DNA from: Microbacterium sp. RU1D
GTDB lineage: Bacteria; Actinomycetota; Actinomycetes; Actinomycetales; Microbacteriaceae
Direction: 5' to 3'
Length of the DNA: 64,000 bases
Assembly (NCBI RefSeq): GCF_900156435.1
Contig: NZ_FTPQ01000002.1
Span: forward strand, 434,001-498,000
Shown: positions 35,115 through 43,609 of the stretch, in pieces
How the letters are laid out: every line of letters starts with the position of its first letter
Position numbering within the stretch: position 1 is the first letter of the stretch
The notes under the pieces: generated by a model
Database searches by the model: none
What the model was told of the DNA's origin: nothing
Seen by the model: only the letters and a program-made list of their open reading frames with translations
Position numbers and translations under genes: made by a program

Positions 35115-38100
35115 TCAGCTTACGGGCGCAGCCTCGTCGCGGGCTGCGGTCGACGCGGCCGCACGCGACGCGGCGCGGTCGCCCACGCGCTGACCGACGA
35201 CCGCCGAGACGCCGTCCTGACGCATCGACACGCCGTAGAGCGCGTCGGCGATCTCCATCGTGCGCTTCTGGTGCGTGATGACGATCAGCTGGCTGCTGGC
35301 ACGAAGCTTCTCGAACACGCCGAGGAGCCGGCCGAGGTTGGCGTCGTCGAGCGCCGCCTCGACCTCGTCGAGGATGTAGAAGGGGCTCGGGCGCGCCGTG
35401 AAGATCGAGGTCAGGAACGCCACCGCCGCGAGCGACCGCTCCCCGCCCGACAGGAGGGAGAGCCGCTCGATCTTCTTGCCGACCGGTCGCACCGCCACCT
35501 CGATACCCGTCGTCAGCGGCGAGTCGGGGTCGGTCAGCGAGATGCTGCCCGAACCGCCGGGGAAGAGGATCGGGAAGATCTCGGTGAACGCCGCCCGGGT
35601 GTCTTCGAATGCGGCGACGAAGATCGTCTGCATCCGCTCGTCGAGCTCGGCGATGATCGTCTGCAGGTCGGTCCGGGTCTGCTGCAGGTCGGCGAGCTGC
35701 TCGGTGAGGAAGGCGTGCCGCTGCTCGAGCGCCGCGAACTCCTCCAGTGCCAACGGGTTCACACGGCCGAGCTGAACGAGTTTGCGCTCGGCATCCTGAA
35801 GGCGCCGCTTCTGGGCCGCACGATCGAAGACGGTCGGCTGCCCCTCGTCGTCCGCGGGTATCGGCTGGTCGGGGCCGTATTCTGCGACGAGGACGTCCTC
35901 CTCCAGAGCGAGCTCCGAGCGCACGCGGTCGAGCAGGCTCGTGACGTGGAGCTTCTTCTCGTGCATCTGGAGCTCCAGGCCGTGAACGCTCTCGGTCAAG
36001 CGCGTGAGGCGGTCGCGCACGGCCGCCTCATCGGCGCGGGCACGGGTGAGTTCGTCGGTGACGGCCGCCCGGGCGGTCTCGGCCGCCGCGAGCTCGACGC
36101 GCGCCTGGCTGACCGAGCGGTCGACGGAGTCGAGCAGGGCGGGGAGGGCACCGGCGACCTCGGCCGCGACCTCTCGCTGTGCGCGGCGGATCACGGCGCG
36201 TCGAGCGGCTTCGGCCGCGGCCGCGCGCTCGCGCTCGCGCTGCTGCTCGAGCTGCACGATGCGCGCCTCACCGGCACGCACCCGTTCCTTGAGCGTCTCG
36301 ATGTCGAGGCGCGCCCGCATCTCGCGCTCCCGTGCCGCCTCGACCTCGGCAGCCAAAGGCTCCCTCGCCGACGCGTCGAGCAGGGGCCGGGGCGCCTCGA
36401 GCGCACGCGCGAGGGCGTCGTCGGCTCGTCGGGCCGCCGTCTCGGCCTCGGTCACGGCCGTCCCCGCCTGCGCCAGACCGGCCGCGAGGCGCTCGCATTC
36501 CGCGACGGCGGCCTCGTGGCGGACGGTGACGCGGTTGACCTTCTCCGCGTGGGCCGCGAGGGCGGCGTCGTGCGCACGGAGCGTCGACAACGCCTCCTTC
36601 GTGCGCTGACGGGCGTCGGTCAGGGTCCGCTGCTCGTCGACGAGGGCCTCGCGCAGCGAGTCGGCGATCACGACGATCTCATCGAGCCGTTCGGCCGCGG
36701 CGTCGCGCTCGGCCGCGAGCTCCAGCCGCGAGCGACCCGAGTCCGATCCGGCGCGCAGCGTGTGCGCGGTGAGCACCTCGCCCGCACGCGTGACCACCGT
36801 GACGTCGTGCGAGATGCGCTCGCGCAGTCCCTCCGCCGCGGCGAGATCGTCGACGATCAACGTCCGGCTCAGGATGCCGCGCACCCCGTCCGACGCGGTG
36901 ATGACCTCACTCGCGACGGTGGCGCCGAGATCCGGCGGTGAGACGTCGGCGCCATCCCCCGCGATGGCGATCTCGACCTGGCCGAGGTCGGAGGCGGATG
37001 CCGTACGCGCCGCCGCGAACGCGGACGCCGCGTCGTCGACGAGCAGACCCTCCGCGAGCGAGCCGAGGGCCGCCGCGATGGCGGCCTCGTACCCGGCGGT
37101 GACCTTGACGTCGTCGCCGACGAGCCCCCGCACACCGGGTGCACCGGCGGCGATGAGATCGGCCGCGGCGTTGCGGACGTCGAGGGCGCGACCGAGGGCG
37201 GTGGTCTGCGCCGACAGGGCGTCGCGTTCACGCTCGGCGGCGTGCAGACGCTCGCGGAGGCCTGCCACGGTGGTCTCGAGGTCGTTCGCATCGCGCTGCG
37301 CGCGCTCGTAGGCGGCCGCGTGCTCCGCCGCCGAGGCCTCGGGGATGACGTCGGGATCCAATTCGGCCCGAGCGTCCTCCGCCTCCGCGCGGCGCGCGAG
37401 CGCGGCATCCAGAGCCCGCTGCTGCCGCTCCAGACCACCGCGGACGGCCGCGAGGGCCGAGTTCGCGGCATCCGCCGTTCCCCGGAGGGCCTGGATCTTC
37501 AAATCGTGCTCCGAGACCAGAGCGCTCTGGGCGGCGATGTCGACGTCGAGGGCGTCGAGGTCGGCACGAGCGCGGGCGACGGCCCGCGTCGCCTCCGCCG
37601 CGGCATCCTGGGTGTCGCCGAGCCCGGATGCGATGTCGTCGATCTCGGCACGGACGTCGTCGATCGTGGTCTGCGACACCGTCGGGACGAAGCCTGCGCC
37701 GTCGACGTCGTCGTCGGCGAGCAGGGTCAGGCGCTGCCCGGCGAGCGTGTAGAGCCCGCGGAGGCGTTCCTGCACCTGCTCGAGGGCGAACGCCACGCTG
37801 CGCGCGCGGTCAACGGCCTCGGACCGCTGGTCGTTCTCGAGACGCTCCACGCGTCGGCGCAGACCGTCGGCCTGCTCCTGGAGTCCGAGGCGCTCCGTGT
37901 GGCGCTCGCTCTCGGCCCGCGCCGCGTCGGCGAGTTGGGTACGCAGACGCACGAGATCGTCGGCGTACAGGCGCGCTTTGGCGTCCCGCACCACGGCAGC
38001 GATCGTCGCCGCCTCGCGCGCGATCTCGGCCTGCTTGCCGAGGGGTTTGAGCTGGCGGCGGAGCTCGCCCGCGAGGTCGCTGAGACGCGTGAGATTGGTC

Positions 38101-38654
38101 TCCATCGCCTCGAGCTTGCGAACGGTCTTCTCCTTGCGGCGACGGTGCTTGAGGATCCCCGCCGCTTCCTCGATGAAGCCGCGACGATCCTCGGCGGTCG
38201 CCTGCAGCACGGTGTCCAGGCGACCCTGACCGATGATGACGTGCATCTCGCGCCCGAGGCCGGAGTCGCTGAGCAGCTCCTGCACGTCGAGCAGACGACA
38301 GGTCTGCCCGTTGATGGCGTACTCGCTCGCTCCGGTCCGGAACAGCGTGCGACTGATCGTCACCTCGCTGTAGTCGATGGGCAGGGCGCCGTCGCCGTTG
38401 TCGATCGTCAGCTGCACCTCGGCACGACCGAGCGGTCCGCGTGTGGACGTGCCGGCGAAGATGACGTCCTCCATCTTCCCGCCGCGGAGGGTCTTGGCGC
38501 CCTGCTCCCCCATCACCCAGGCGAGGGCGTCAACGACGTTCGACTTGCCCGACCCGTTCGGGCCGACGATGCAGGTGACACCCGGTTCGAGGGTGAAAGT
38601 CGTCGACTGGGCGAACGATTTGAAGCCTTTGAGCGTGACGCTCTTCAGATGCAC
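35115..38654 (-). CDS. smc: Chromosome segregation protein SMC
   Basis: This 1179-residue ATPase compacts and segregates the chromosome with ScpA and ScpB. It has an N-terminal Walker A (GPNGSGKSN), a long coiled coil, and a hinge at about residues 500-640 (APGVRGLVGDDVKV). A second coiled coil follows, then the C-terminal ABC signature LSGGERSLAA and Walker B FYILDEVEAALDD. The GTG at 38654 follows GGAGGG and matches the family start (HLKSVTLKGFKSFA). The ~140 extra codons open upstream are not conserved. Confidence 0.96.
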   Translation of the reverse strand: MHLKSVTLKGFKSFAQSTTFTLEPGVTCIVGPNGSGKSNVVDALAWVMGEQGAKTLRGGKMEDVIFAGTSTRGPLGRAEVQLTIDNGDGALPIDYSEVTISRTLFRTGASEYAINGQTCRLLDVQELLSDSGLGREMHVIIGQGRLDTVLQATAEDRRGFIEEAAGILKHRRRKEKTVRKLEAMETNLTRLSDLAGELRRQLKPLGKQAEIAREAATIAAVVRDAKARLYADDLVRLRTQLADAARAESERHTERLGLQEQADGLRRRVERLENDQRSEAVDRARSVAFALEQVQERLRGLYTLAGQRLTLLADDDVDGAGFVPTVSQTTIDDVRAEIDDIASGLGDTQDAAAEATRAVARARADLDALDVDIAAQSALVSEHDLKIQALRGTADAANSALAAVRGGLERQQRALDAALARRAEAEDARAELDPDVIPEASAAEHAAAYERAQRDANDLETTVAGLRERLHAAERERDALSAQTTALGRALDVRNAAADLIAAGAPGVRGLVGDDVKVTAGYEAAIAAALGSLAEGLLVDDAASAFAAARTASASDLGQVEIAIAGDGADVSPPDLGATVASEVITASDGVRGILSRTLIVDDLAAAEGLRERISHDVTVVTRAGEVLTAHTLRAGSDSGRSRLELAAERDAAAERLDEIVVIADSLREALVDEQRTLTDARQRTKEALSTLRAHDAALAAHAEKVNRVTVRHEAAVAECERLAAGLAQAGTAVTEAETAARRADDALARALEAPRPLLDASAREPLAAEVEAAREREMRARLDIETLKERVRAGEARIVQLEQQRERERAAAAEAARRAVIRRAQREVAAEVAGALPALLDSVDRSVSQARVELAAAETARAAVTDELTRARADEAAVRDRLTRLTESVHGLELQMHEKKLHVTSLLDRVRSELALEEDVLVAEYGPDQPIPADDEGQPTVFDRAAQKRRLQDAERKLVQLGRVNPLALEEFAALEQRHAFLTEQLADLQQTRTDLQTIIAELDERMQTIFVAAFEDTRAAFTEIFPILFPGGSGSISLTDPDSPLTTGIEVAVRPVGKKIERLSLLSGGERSLAAVAFLTSIFTARPSPFYILDEVEAALDDANLGRLLGVFEKLRASSQLIVITHQKRTMEIADALYGVSMRQDGVSAVVGQRVGDRAASRAAASTAARDEAAPVS

Positions 38655-38774
38655 GTCACCCTCCTTCGATCGGCCCGGCGCTCCACGGTATCCGAACACC
38701 CCCGGAATTCCGCCGCGACGGGCCGTTTCCGCACGCCCGACGCGCCCGGGCGGCCACTCTTTCTGAGCATTCGC

Positions 38775-38804
38775 TTGACATCGGCTGAACGCGTTCGCTA
38801 GCGT
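38775..38804 (+). promoter_or_regulatory. Strong promoter before the small ORF
   Basis: TTGACA (38775-38780) and TAGCGT (38799-38804) are 18 bases apart. The -35 is a perfect consensus. Transcription would start near 38811, about 30 bases before the small ORF. Confidence 0.7.
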
Positions 38805-38841
38805 CGGGGGTCGCAACCGACGTCGAAAGGAGGTTCCTTCC

Positions 38842-38955
38842 ATGATTCGCATCACCACCGGCTTCCGCGCCACCGGCTTCATCGCCGTGCCCGTGCCCTC
38901 CGCACCCGTCACCGAAGGGACTTCCGCCGTCGGAATGCCCTCCCGACTCGGGTAA
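38842..38955 (+). CDS. Small ORF, 37 residues, possible leader peptide
   Basis: An ATG 8 bases after AAAGGAGG opens a 37-codon frame ending in TAA. The peptide starts MIRITTGFRATGFIAVPVP and ends GMPSRLG. It has no cysteine, Trp or amino-acid run and no clear membrane segment. It is the first ORF after a consensus promoter and lies 127 bases upstream of a 95-residue gene. It could be a true small protein or a translated leader that controls the genes behind it. I do not recognise it. Confidence 0.55.
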   Translation: MIRITTGFRATGFIAVPVPSAPVTEGTSAVGMPSRLG

Positions 38956-39082
38956 CCCCGTCGCGTCGAGACGTCCTGCGTCTCCGCGTCGCGCGAGCCT
39001 CCTGTGCTCGCCCGGATCTTCGTGGTCCCTCCACGCGCTCGTCGCGTCATCCGCTCGCCTCTCATCCTCACGGAGCCTCCGC

Positions 39083-39370
39083 ATGAACGCCCTGTTCACG
39101 CGCGCGCCGCAGCACGCCTCGGCCGCGCACACCCCCGCACCCATCCCGTCGACGGTCACCTTCGACACCACCGCCTACCGCCCGCTCGGTCTGTTCGACC
39201 GGGTGTCGCTGCGCCTCGGCCTCTGGCTGCTGACGCGGCACGCCGACCGCGCCCGGGCCCTCGACCATCAGGCGGTCAGCGCGTACCGCGCGCGCACGGC
39301 CCACGCCGAGCGCGACAAGCGCGAACGCGCTTGGCAGAGCGCCGCGGCGTTCAGCCGCCCGCCGTTCTGA
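39083..39370 (+). CDS. Small basic protein of unknown function
   Basis: This 95-residue protein has an unstructured N-terminus, a TAYRPLGLFDRVSLRLGLWLLTRHADRA core that is amphipathic, and a charged C-terminal helix (RARTAHAERDKRERAWQ). The ATG follows GGAG by 7 bases. It lies between the small ORF and the GNAT gene. I do not recognise the family. Confidence 0.68.
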   Translation: MNALFTRAPQHASAAHTPAPIPSTVTFDTTAYRPLGLFDRVSLRLGLWLLTRHADRARALDHQAVSAYRARTAHAERDKRERAWQSAAAFSRPPF

Positions 39371-39434
39371 GCGGTGGGGCCGACCGATGACGTCGGCCCC
39401 ACCGCCCTCACCCCTCCGACCCGAAAGCCGTGAC

Positions 39435-40517
39435 ATGACCACCCTTCCGGCCGGCCTCGAGCTGCGCCCCCTCCACATCCCAACCTCCCTCGACGGCCCC
39501 GACGCCGCGGACTTCCGCGACATGGTGCGCCTTCGCAACCTCGTCTACGCCGAGATCTCCGGTCACGACGACTCCTCCATGCCCGCCGACGAGCTGCTCC
39601 CCCTGTACCAGCCGCAGCCCGAGATGAAGCGGTTCTCGTGGATCGCCGTCTTCCACGGCGAGGTCGTCGGCCGCGTCGGTCTCGACTTCCCGCAGGAGGA
39701 GGGAGCCCGCACCGGGTTCTGGCTCATCGAACTGCGGCGCTCCGCGTGGGGGCACGGCATCGGCCGCGCCGCCTTCGCCGAGATCGAGCGCATCGCCCGC
39801 GCCGAGGGCCGCACCGTCCTGCAATCGTGGGCGGAGCACCCCGCCGCGGAAGGCCCTCGTCTGGCGGCGCCCACCGGTTTCGGGTCGATACCCGAGGATC
39901 ACGCGGCGCGCTTCCTCCTGGCATCCGGGTGCACCCTGGAGCAGATCGTGCGGGTGAGCCAGCTTCATCTCGCCGGCGCCCGCCCTCACCTCGAAGCCCT
40001 GCTCGCCGAGGCGGAGCACGCGGCGGCGGGGCACCGCGTCGTGCAGTGGACGCTGCCCACCCCCGACGAGTTCGTCGACGGATTCGCGTGGATGAAGTCC
40101 CGCATGGTGACCGACGCACCCTCGGCCGACCTCGAGTTCGACGAGGAGGTCTGGGATGCCGACCGCCTCCGCCGCTACGAAGCGGGGTACCTCGACGCGG
40201 GGCGGCACATGCTCGTGACCGCCGCTCAGCACATCGACACCGGCGAGCTCGCGGCATTCAACGAACTCGTGATCGGGAAGGACCGCACCACGGTGACCAG
40301 CCAGGAGGACACCCTGGTCGTCGCCGCCCACCGCGGGCACCGCCTCGGCATGCTCGTGAAGTGCGCCGGGCTTCTCGCGTGGCACGACGTCGCGCCGCTG
40401 TCTCCGCGCGTCATGACCTACAACGCGGAGGAGAACCGCCCGATGCTCTCGATCAACGAGCGCATCGGCTTCCGCCCCTTGTCGTACGAGGGCGTGTGGA
40501 AGAAGGTCCTCGCCTGA
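39435..40517 (+). CDS. GNAT family N-acetyltransferase (two domains)
   Basis: This 360-residue protein contains an N-terminal GNAT fold with FHGEVVGRVGLDFPQEEG...SAWGHGIGRAAFAEIERIA (acetyl-CoA-type GxGxxA) and a weaker second GNAT domain with VVAAHRGHRLGMLVK. Double GNATs of this kind occur in actinobacteria, for example mycothiol synthase MshD-like proteins, but I cannot assign a substrate. ATG at 39387 is an alternative start. It probably shares the promoter at 38775. Confidence 0.82.
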   Translation: MTTLPAGLELRPLHIPTSLDGPDAADFRDMVRLRNLVYAEISGHDDSSMPADELLPLYQPQPEMKRFSWIAVFHGEVVGRVGLDFPQEEGARTGFWLIELRRSAWGHGIGRAAFAEIERIARAEGRTVLQSWAEHPAAEGPRLAAPTGFGSIPEDHAARFLLASGCTLEQIVRVSQLHLAGARPHLEALLAEAEHAAAGHRVVQWTLPTPDEFVDGFAWMKSRMVTDAPSADLEFDEEVWDADRLRRYEAGYLDAGRHMLVTAAQHIDTGELAAFNELVIGKDRTTVTSQEDTLVVAAHRGHRLGMLVKCAGLLAWHDVAPLSPRVMTYNAEENRPMLSINERIGFRPLSYEGVWKKVLA

Positions 40518-40524
40518 CCGCGTG

Positions 40525-40580
40525 AGTCGCCAGGAATCGTCGTCGCGGACCCGCCGCGAGCGACGGTTCGTGGCGACTCG
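40525..40580. terminator. Long hairpin between convergent GNAT and mutM genes
   Basis: Arms 40525-40549 and 40555-40580 pair over ~25 positions with two mismatches and one bulge. It probably terminates both convergent genes. Confidence 0.8.
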
Positions 40581-40592
40581 CGCGCGGGCGGG

Positions 40593-41483
40593 TCAGCGCA
40601 GGCGCTGGCAGTGCGGGCAGAAGTGGCTCGAGCGGTTCATGAACGACACGCGCACGATCGGCCGCCCGCACCGCGGGCACGGCTGACCGGTACGACCGTA
40701 GGCGTTGAGCGAGTGCGCGAAGTACCCCGCCTGCCCGTTGACGTTGACGTATTGGGCGTCGAAGCTCGTGCCGCCTTCGGCCAGGGCCTTCTCGAGCACC
40801 GCCTGCACCTCGCCGAGCAGGCGGTTCACGGCGCGTGTCGGCAGAGCGGATGCCGGCGTCTCGGGGTGGATGCGCGCGGCCCACAGCGATTCGTCGGCGT
40901 AAATGTTTCCGATGCCGCTGGCCACGGTCTGATCGAGCAGCACGCGCTTGACGCCGGACGACGTGCGCCCGAGGCGTGCCCGGAACCGCTTCGCGTCGAA
41001 AGCCGGGTCCAACGGGTCGCGTCCGATGTGCGCGACCTGGGTGGGGACGCGGGCGAGGTCGGACCCGCGCCCGCCCGCGGCGCCGTCCGGCGTGTCGACC
41101 AGCTCGTCGATCGCGAGGGACCCGAAGGTGCGCTGGTCGGCGAAGACGACCGACAGCCCACCGTGCACGGGGTGCTCGAGCTCGATGCGGATGCGCTCGT
41201 GCCGCTCCTGGGGAGCGCCGGGGACGCGCAGGAGCATTTGCCCGCTCATTCCCAGATGCGTGACGATCGTCTCGTCGTCGGAGACCGGCATCCACAGAAA
41301 CTTCCCGCGCCGGACGGCCGCGCTGATGCGCCGACCGGTGAGCTCGGCCTCGAAGTGGGCCGCTCCCCCGGTGTGCCGAGTCAGGGCGCGCTCGTCGTGC
41401 ACGTCGACCGAGGCGATGAGCGCCCCGCGGACGGCGGGTTCGAGGCCCGCCCGCACGACCTCGACTTCGGGCAGCTCAGGCAC
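40593..41483 (-). CDS. mutM: Formamidopyrimidine-DNA glycosylase
   Basis: This 296-residue enzyme removes oxidised purines. It has the mature N-terminus PELPEVEVVRAGLEP with the catalytic Pro and Glu, a helix-two-turns-helix region around 150-200, and a C-terminal zinc finger (CPRCGRPI...HFCPHC). The GTG start overlaps the rnc stop region by 8 bases, so it is coupled to rnc. Confidence 0.96.
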   Translation of the reverse strand: MPELPEVEVVRAGLEPAVRGALIASVDVHDERALTRHTGGAAHFEAELTGRRISAAVRRGKFLWMPVSDDETIVTHLGMSGQMLLRVPGAPQERHERIRIELEHPVHGGLSVVFADQRTFGSLAIDELVDTPDGAAGGRGSDLARVPTQVAHIGRDPLDPAFDAKRFRARLGRTSSGVKRVLLDQTVASGIGNIYADESLWAARIHPETPASALPTRAVNRLLGEVQAVLEKALAEGGTSFDAQYVNVNGQAGYFAHSLNAYGRTGQPCPRCGRPIVRVSFMNRSSHFCPHCQRLR

Positions 41484-42168
41484 GGGCGTCGAGCTCGCGC
41501 CACGCCGTGAGCGCGGCGGCCATCTCGGCCTGCTTCTTGCTCGATCCCTGGCCCGTGGTCACGACATCGCCGACGGTCACCGTCGCGGTGAACCGCCGGT
41601 CGTGATCGGGCCCGGTGGCCTCGACGCCGTACGCGGGGGCCGCGAGGCCGAGACGCGCTGCGATCTCCTGCAGGCTCGTCTTCGGATCCATCGCGGCGCC
41701 GTAGCGCTCGGGGTCGGCGAGCAGCGGCTCGACCAGTCGCAGGACCATCGCGGTGGCGGCATCGGGTCCGGCCGAAAGGTACGTCGCCCCGATCAGCGCC
41801 TCCATTGTGTCGGCCAGGATCGAGTCTTTATCGCGCCCACCGGTGAGGATCTCGCCGCGACCGAGACGCACGTGGTCGCCGAGGCCGATTCCACGGGCGA
41901 CCTCCGCCAGGGCGACGGTCGAGACCACGCTCGCCCGCCGTTTGGCGAGGCTGCCCTCGTCGAGGTCGGGATGACCCGTGAACAGGCGCACGGTCACGGC
42001 CTGGCCCAGAACGGAGTCACCGAGGAACTCCAGTCGTTCGTTGTGGGCGATGCCGCCGTTCTCGTAGGCGAACGAGCGGTGCGTCAGAGCAAGAGAAAGA
42101 AGCTCGGGGTCGATGTCGACCCCGAGCTTCTCGGTGAGCGCATCGCGCTCGACGTTGTTACGCGTCAC
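41476..42168 (-). CDS. rnc: Ribonuclease III
   Basis: This 230-residue double-strand RNA endonuclease has NERLEFLGDSVLG with the catalytic acidic residues and a dsRNA-binding domain from about residue 155 (DPKTSLQEIAARLG). It processes rRNA precursors and regulates mRNA. It starts at GTG. The run rpmF-rnc-mutM followed by smc nearby is typical of the phylum, although here a GNAT cluster separates mutM from smc. Confidence 0.96.
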   Translation of the reverse strand: MTRNNVERDALTEKLGVDIDPELLSLALTHRSFAYENGGIAHNERLEFLGDSVLGQAVTVRLFTGHPDLDEGSLAKRRASVVSTVALAEVARGIGLGDHVRLGRGEILTGGRDKDSILADTMEALIGATYLSAGPDAATAMVLRLVEPLLADPERYGAAMDPKTSLQEIAARLGLAAPAYGVEATGPDHDRRFTATVTVGDVVTTGQGSSKKQAEMAAALTAWRELDARA

Positions 42169-42178
42169 GAAGTGCCGA

Positions 42179-42388
42179 TCAGACGTCGGCGACCTTGCGG
42201 CCCTTGTACTCGAGGAAGAGCTCGGTGCCCTGCGAGTCGGTGACGACCTTCGCCTGGTGGGGGCGGCTGTAGACGACCTTGCCGTTCTCGATGGTCTTGA
42301 CCAGGGCGGGGGCTTCAGCCTTCCACTGGGCGCGACGCGAACGGGTGTTGGAGCGGGAGACCTTCCGCTTCGGGGGGTTACCTGCCAT
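42179..42388 (-). CDS. rpmF: 50S ribosomal protein L32, zinc-independent form
   Basis: This 69-residue L32 begins MAGNPPKRKVSRSNTRSRRA. It contains no cysteine, so it is the zinc-independent (C-minus) type. It lies 2 bases after yceD and 10 bases before rnc. An N-terminal extension in frame upstream is not conserved. Confidence 0.95.
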   Translation of the reverse strand: MAGNPPKRKVSRSNTRSRRAQWKAEAPALVKTIENGKVVYSRPHQAKVVTDSQGTELFLEYKGRKVADV

Positions 42389-42390
42389 GT

Positions 42391-42960
42391 CTAGCTCTTC
42401 TCTGTCTTGGGGGCGGCGCGAAGCGCATCGCCGTGGTCTGAGGTGTACTGCTGGAGCGCAGCCCATCGGGAATCGACGGGCGGCTGCTCCGGTTCGCCGG
42501 GGCTTTCCGTCAGCCTCTCGCCCGTGTTCGGGTCGAGCCCGGGGCAATCCGGCTGACACACCGGCTGGAACGGAAGCGACAGGACAATGGCATCCCGGAC
42601 CAGATTTTCAAGATCCACGTGGTCGTCTTGAACGTCGAAGTCGCTCGCTTCTCCCCCAGGATACGCGAAAAGTTCCTGGAACTCGACTTCGACAGGCTCG
42701 GTGATGTCGATGAGGCAGCGCCCGCACACGCCCGTGGCGGTGGAGTCGACGGTGCCTGAGACGAGGATGCCCTCGTGCACGGACTCCAGGCGCACCTCGA
42801 GTTCGAGCACCTCGCCCTCGGGAACGGAGACGAGACCCTCGCCCCATTTCTCGGGGGCGGGGATGTCGAGGGAGTGCTCGCGCATCTCCCCCGGCTTGCG
42901 CTCGATGTCGCGCACGGGGAGCTGGAAAGGTCCGGGACGGTGGGTTCTCACGGTCGACAA
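42391..42960 (-). CDS. YceD/DUF177 family protein
   Basis: This 189-residue protein has a central GVCGRCLIDI cysteine pair and VCQPDCPGLDPNTG, both DUF177 hallmarks. The family is encoded next to rpmF and is linked to 23S rRNA processing in plants and bacteria. TTG at 42960 is the annotated start; GTG at 42951 is an alternative. Confidence 0.9.
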   Translation of the reverse strand: MSTVRTHRPGPFQLPVRDIERKPGEMREHSLDIPAPEKWGEGLVSVPEGEVLELEVRLESVHEGILVSGTVDSTATGVCGRCLIDITEPVEVEFQELFAYPGGEASDFDVQDDHVDLENLVRDAIVLSLPFQPVCQPDCPGLDPNTGERLTESPGEPEQPPVDSRWAALQQYTSDHGDALRAAPKTEKS

Positions 42961-43069
42961 TGCTACCCGCGCGCCCCTGGACGGGGGCCGGGCGCCGCGG
43001 TGGGTCGCCGGGACGCCCGCGATGTCTCACGGGCGCGCCGCCGCGGACCGGGACCGAACTCCCGCGACC

Positions 43070-43567
43070 TCAGATGTCGCGCGCTCCGGTGTCGAGGAAC
43101 CGAGCGACGGCCGGCGGGACGTACGGCGACACGTCGCCTCCGAGGCCGGCGACCTGCCGCACGAGCGAGCTTGACACGAGCGCGTGCGAGGGGTCGGGCA
43201 GGAGGAACACCGTCTCGACGTGCGCGAGATCACGGTTGACGATCGCCATGGGGGTCTCGTACGCGACGTCGACCTGCGAGCGGATGCCCTTCACGAGCAC
43301 CTTCGCGCCCACGTCGGTCGCGTAGTCCACGAGCAGCCCCATGCTCCAGGCCGCGACGATCACGTCACCCTCCACGCCGGCCTCCTGGATCGACTGCTCG
43401 AGAAGACTCTGCCGCTGTGCGATGGGCAGCATGGCCTCTTTGCCCGGGTTGTGCACGACCAGAACGTGGAGCTGGTCGAACAGTCCGGCCGCGCGTCGGA
43501 TGACGTCGAGGTGACCGAGGGTGGGCGGGTCGAACGAGCCGGGGACGACGGCGATCCGGGGGTCCAT
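43070..43567 (-). CDS. coaD: Phosphopantetheine adenylyltransferase
   Basis: This 165-residue enzyme makes dephospho-CoA from ATP and phosphopantetheine. It has the nucleotidyltransferase motif [26 protein letters not shown] and the C-terminal [14 protein letters not shown]. The length and start agree with the family. It is 42 bases after recG and probably follows it in transcription. Confidence 0.97.
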   Translation of the reverse strand: MDPRIAVVPGSFDPPTLGHLDVIRRAAGLFDQLHVLVVHNPGKEAMLPIAQRQSLLEQSIQEAGVEGDVIVAAWSMGLLVDYATDVGAKVLVKGIRSQVDVAYETPMAIVNRDLAHVETVFLLPDPSHALVSSSLVRQVAGLGGDVSPYVPPAVARFLDTGARDI

Positions 43568-43609
43568 TCCGTCAGCCTAGCGAGCAGTCTCCCTCGCCGC
43601 GCCGACCAC

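Noticed and set aside
42685..42700. Match to the REP-like core CTTCGACAGGCTC
   Set aside because: It lies inside yceD and is explained by the codons for Glu-Pro-Val-Glu; the flanking bases do not match the element.
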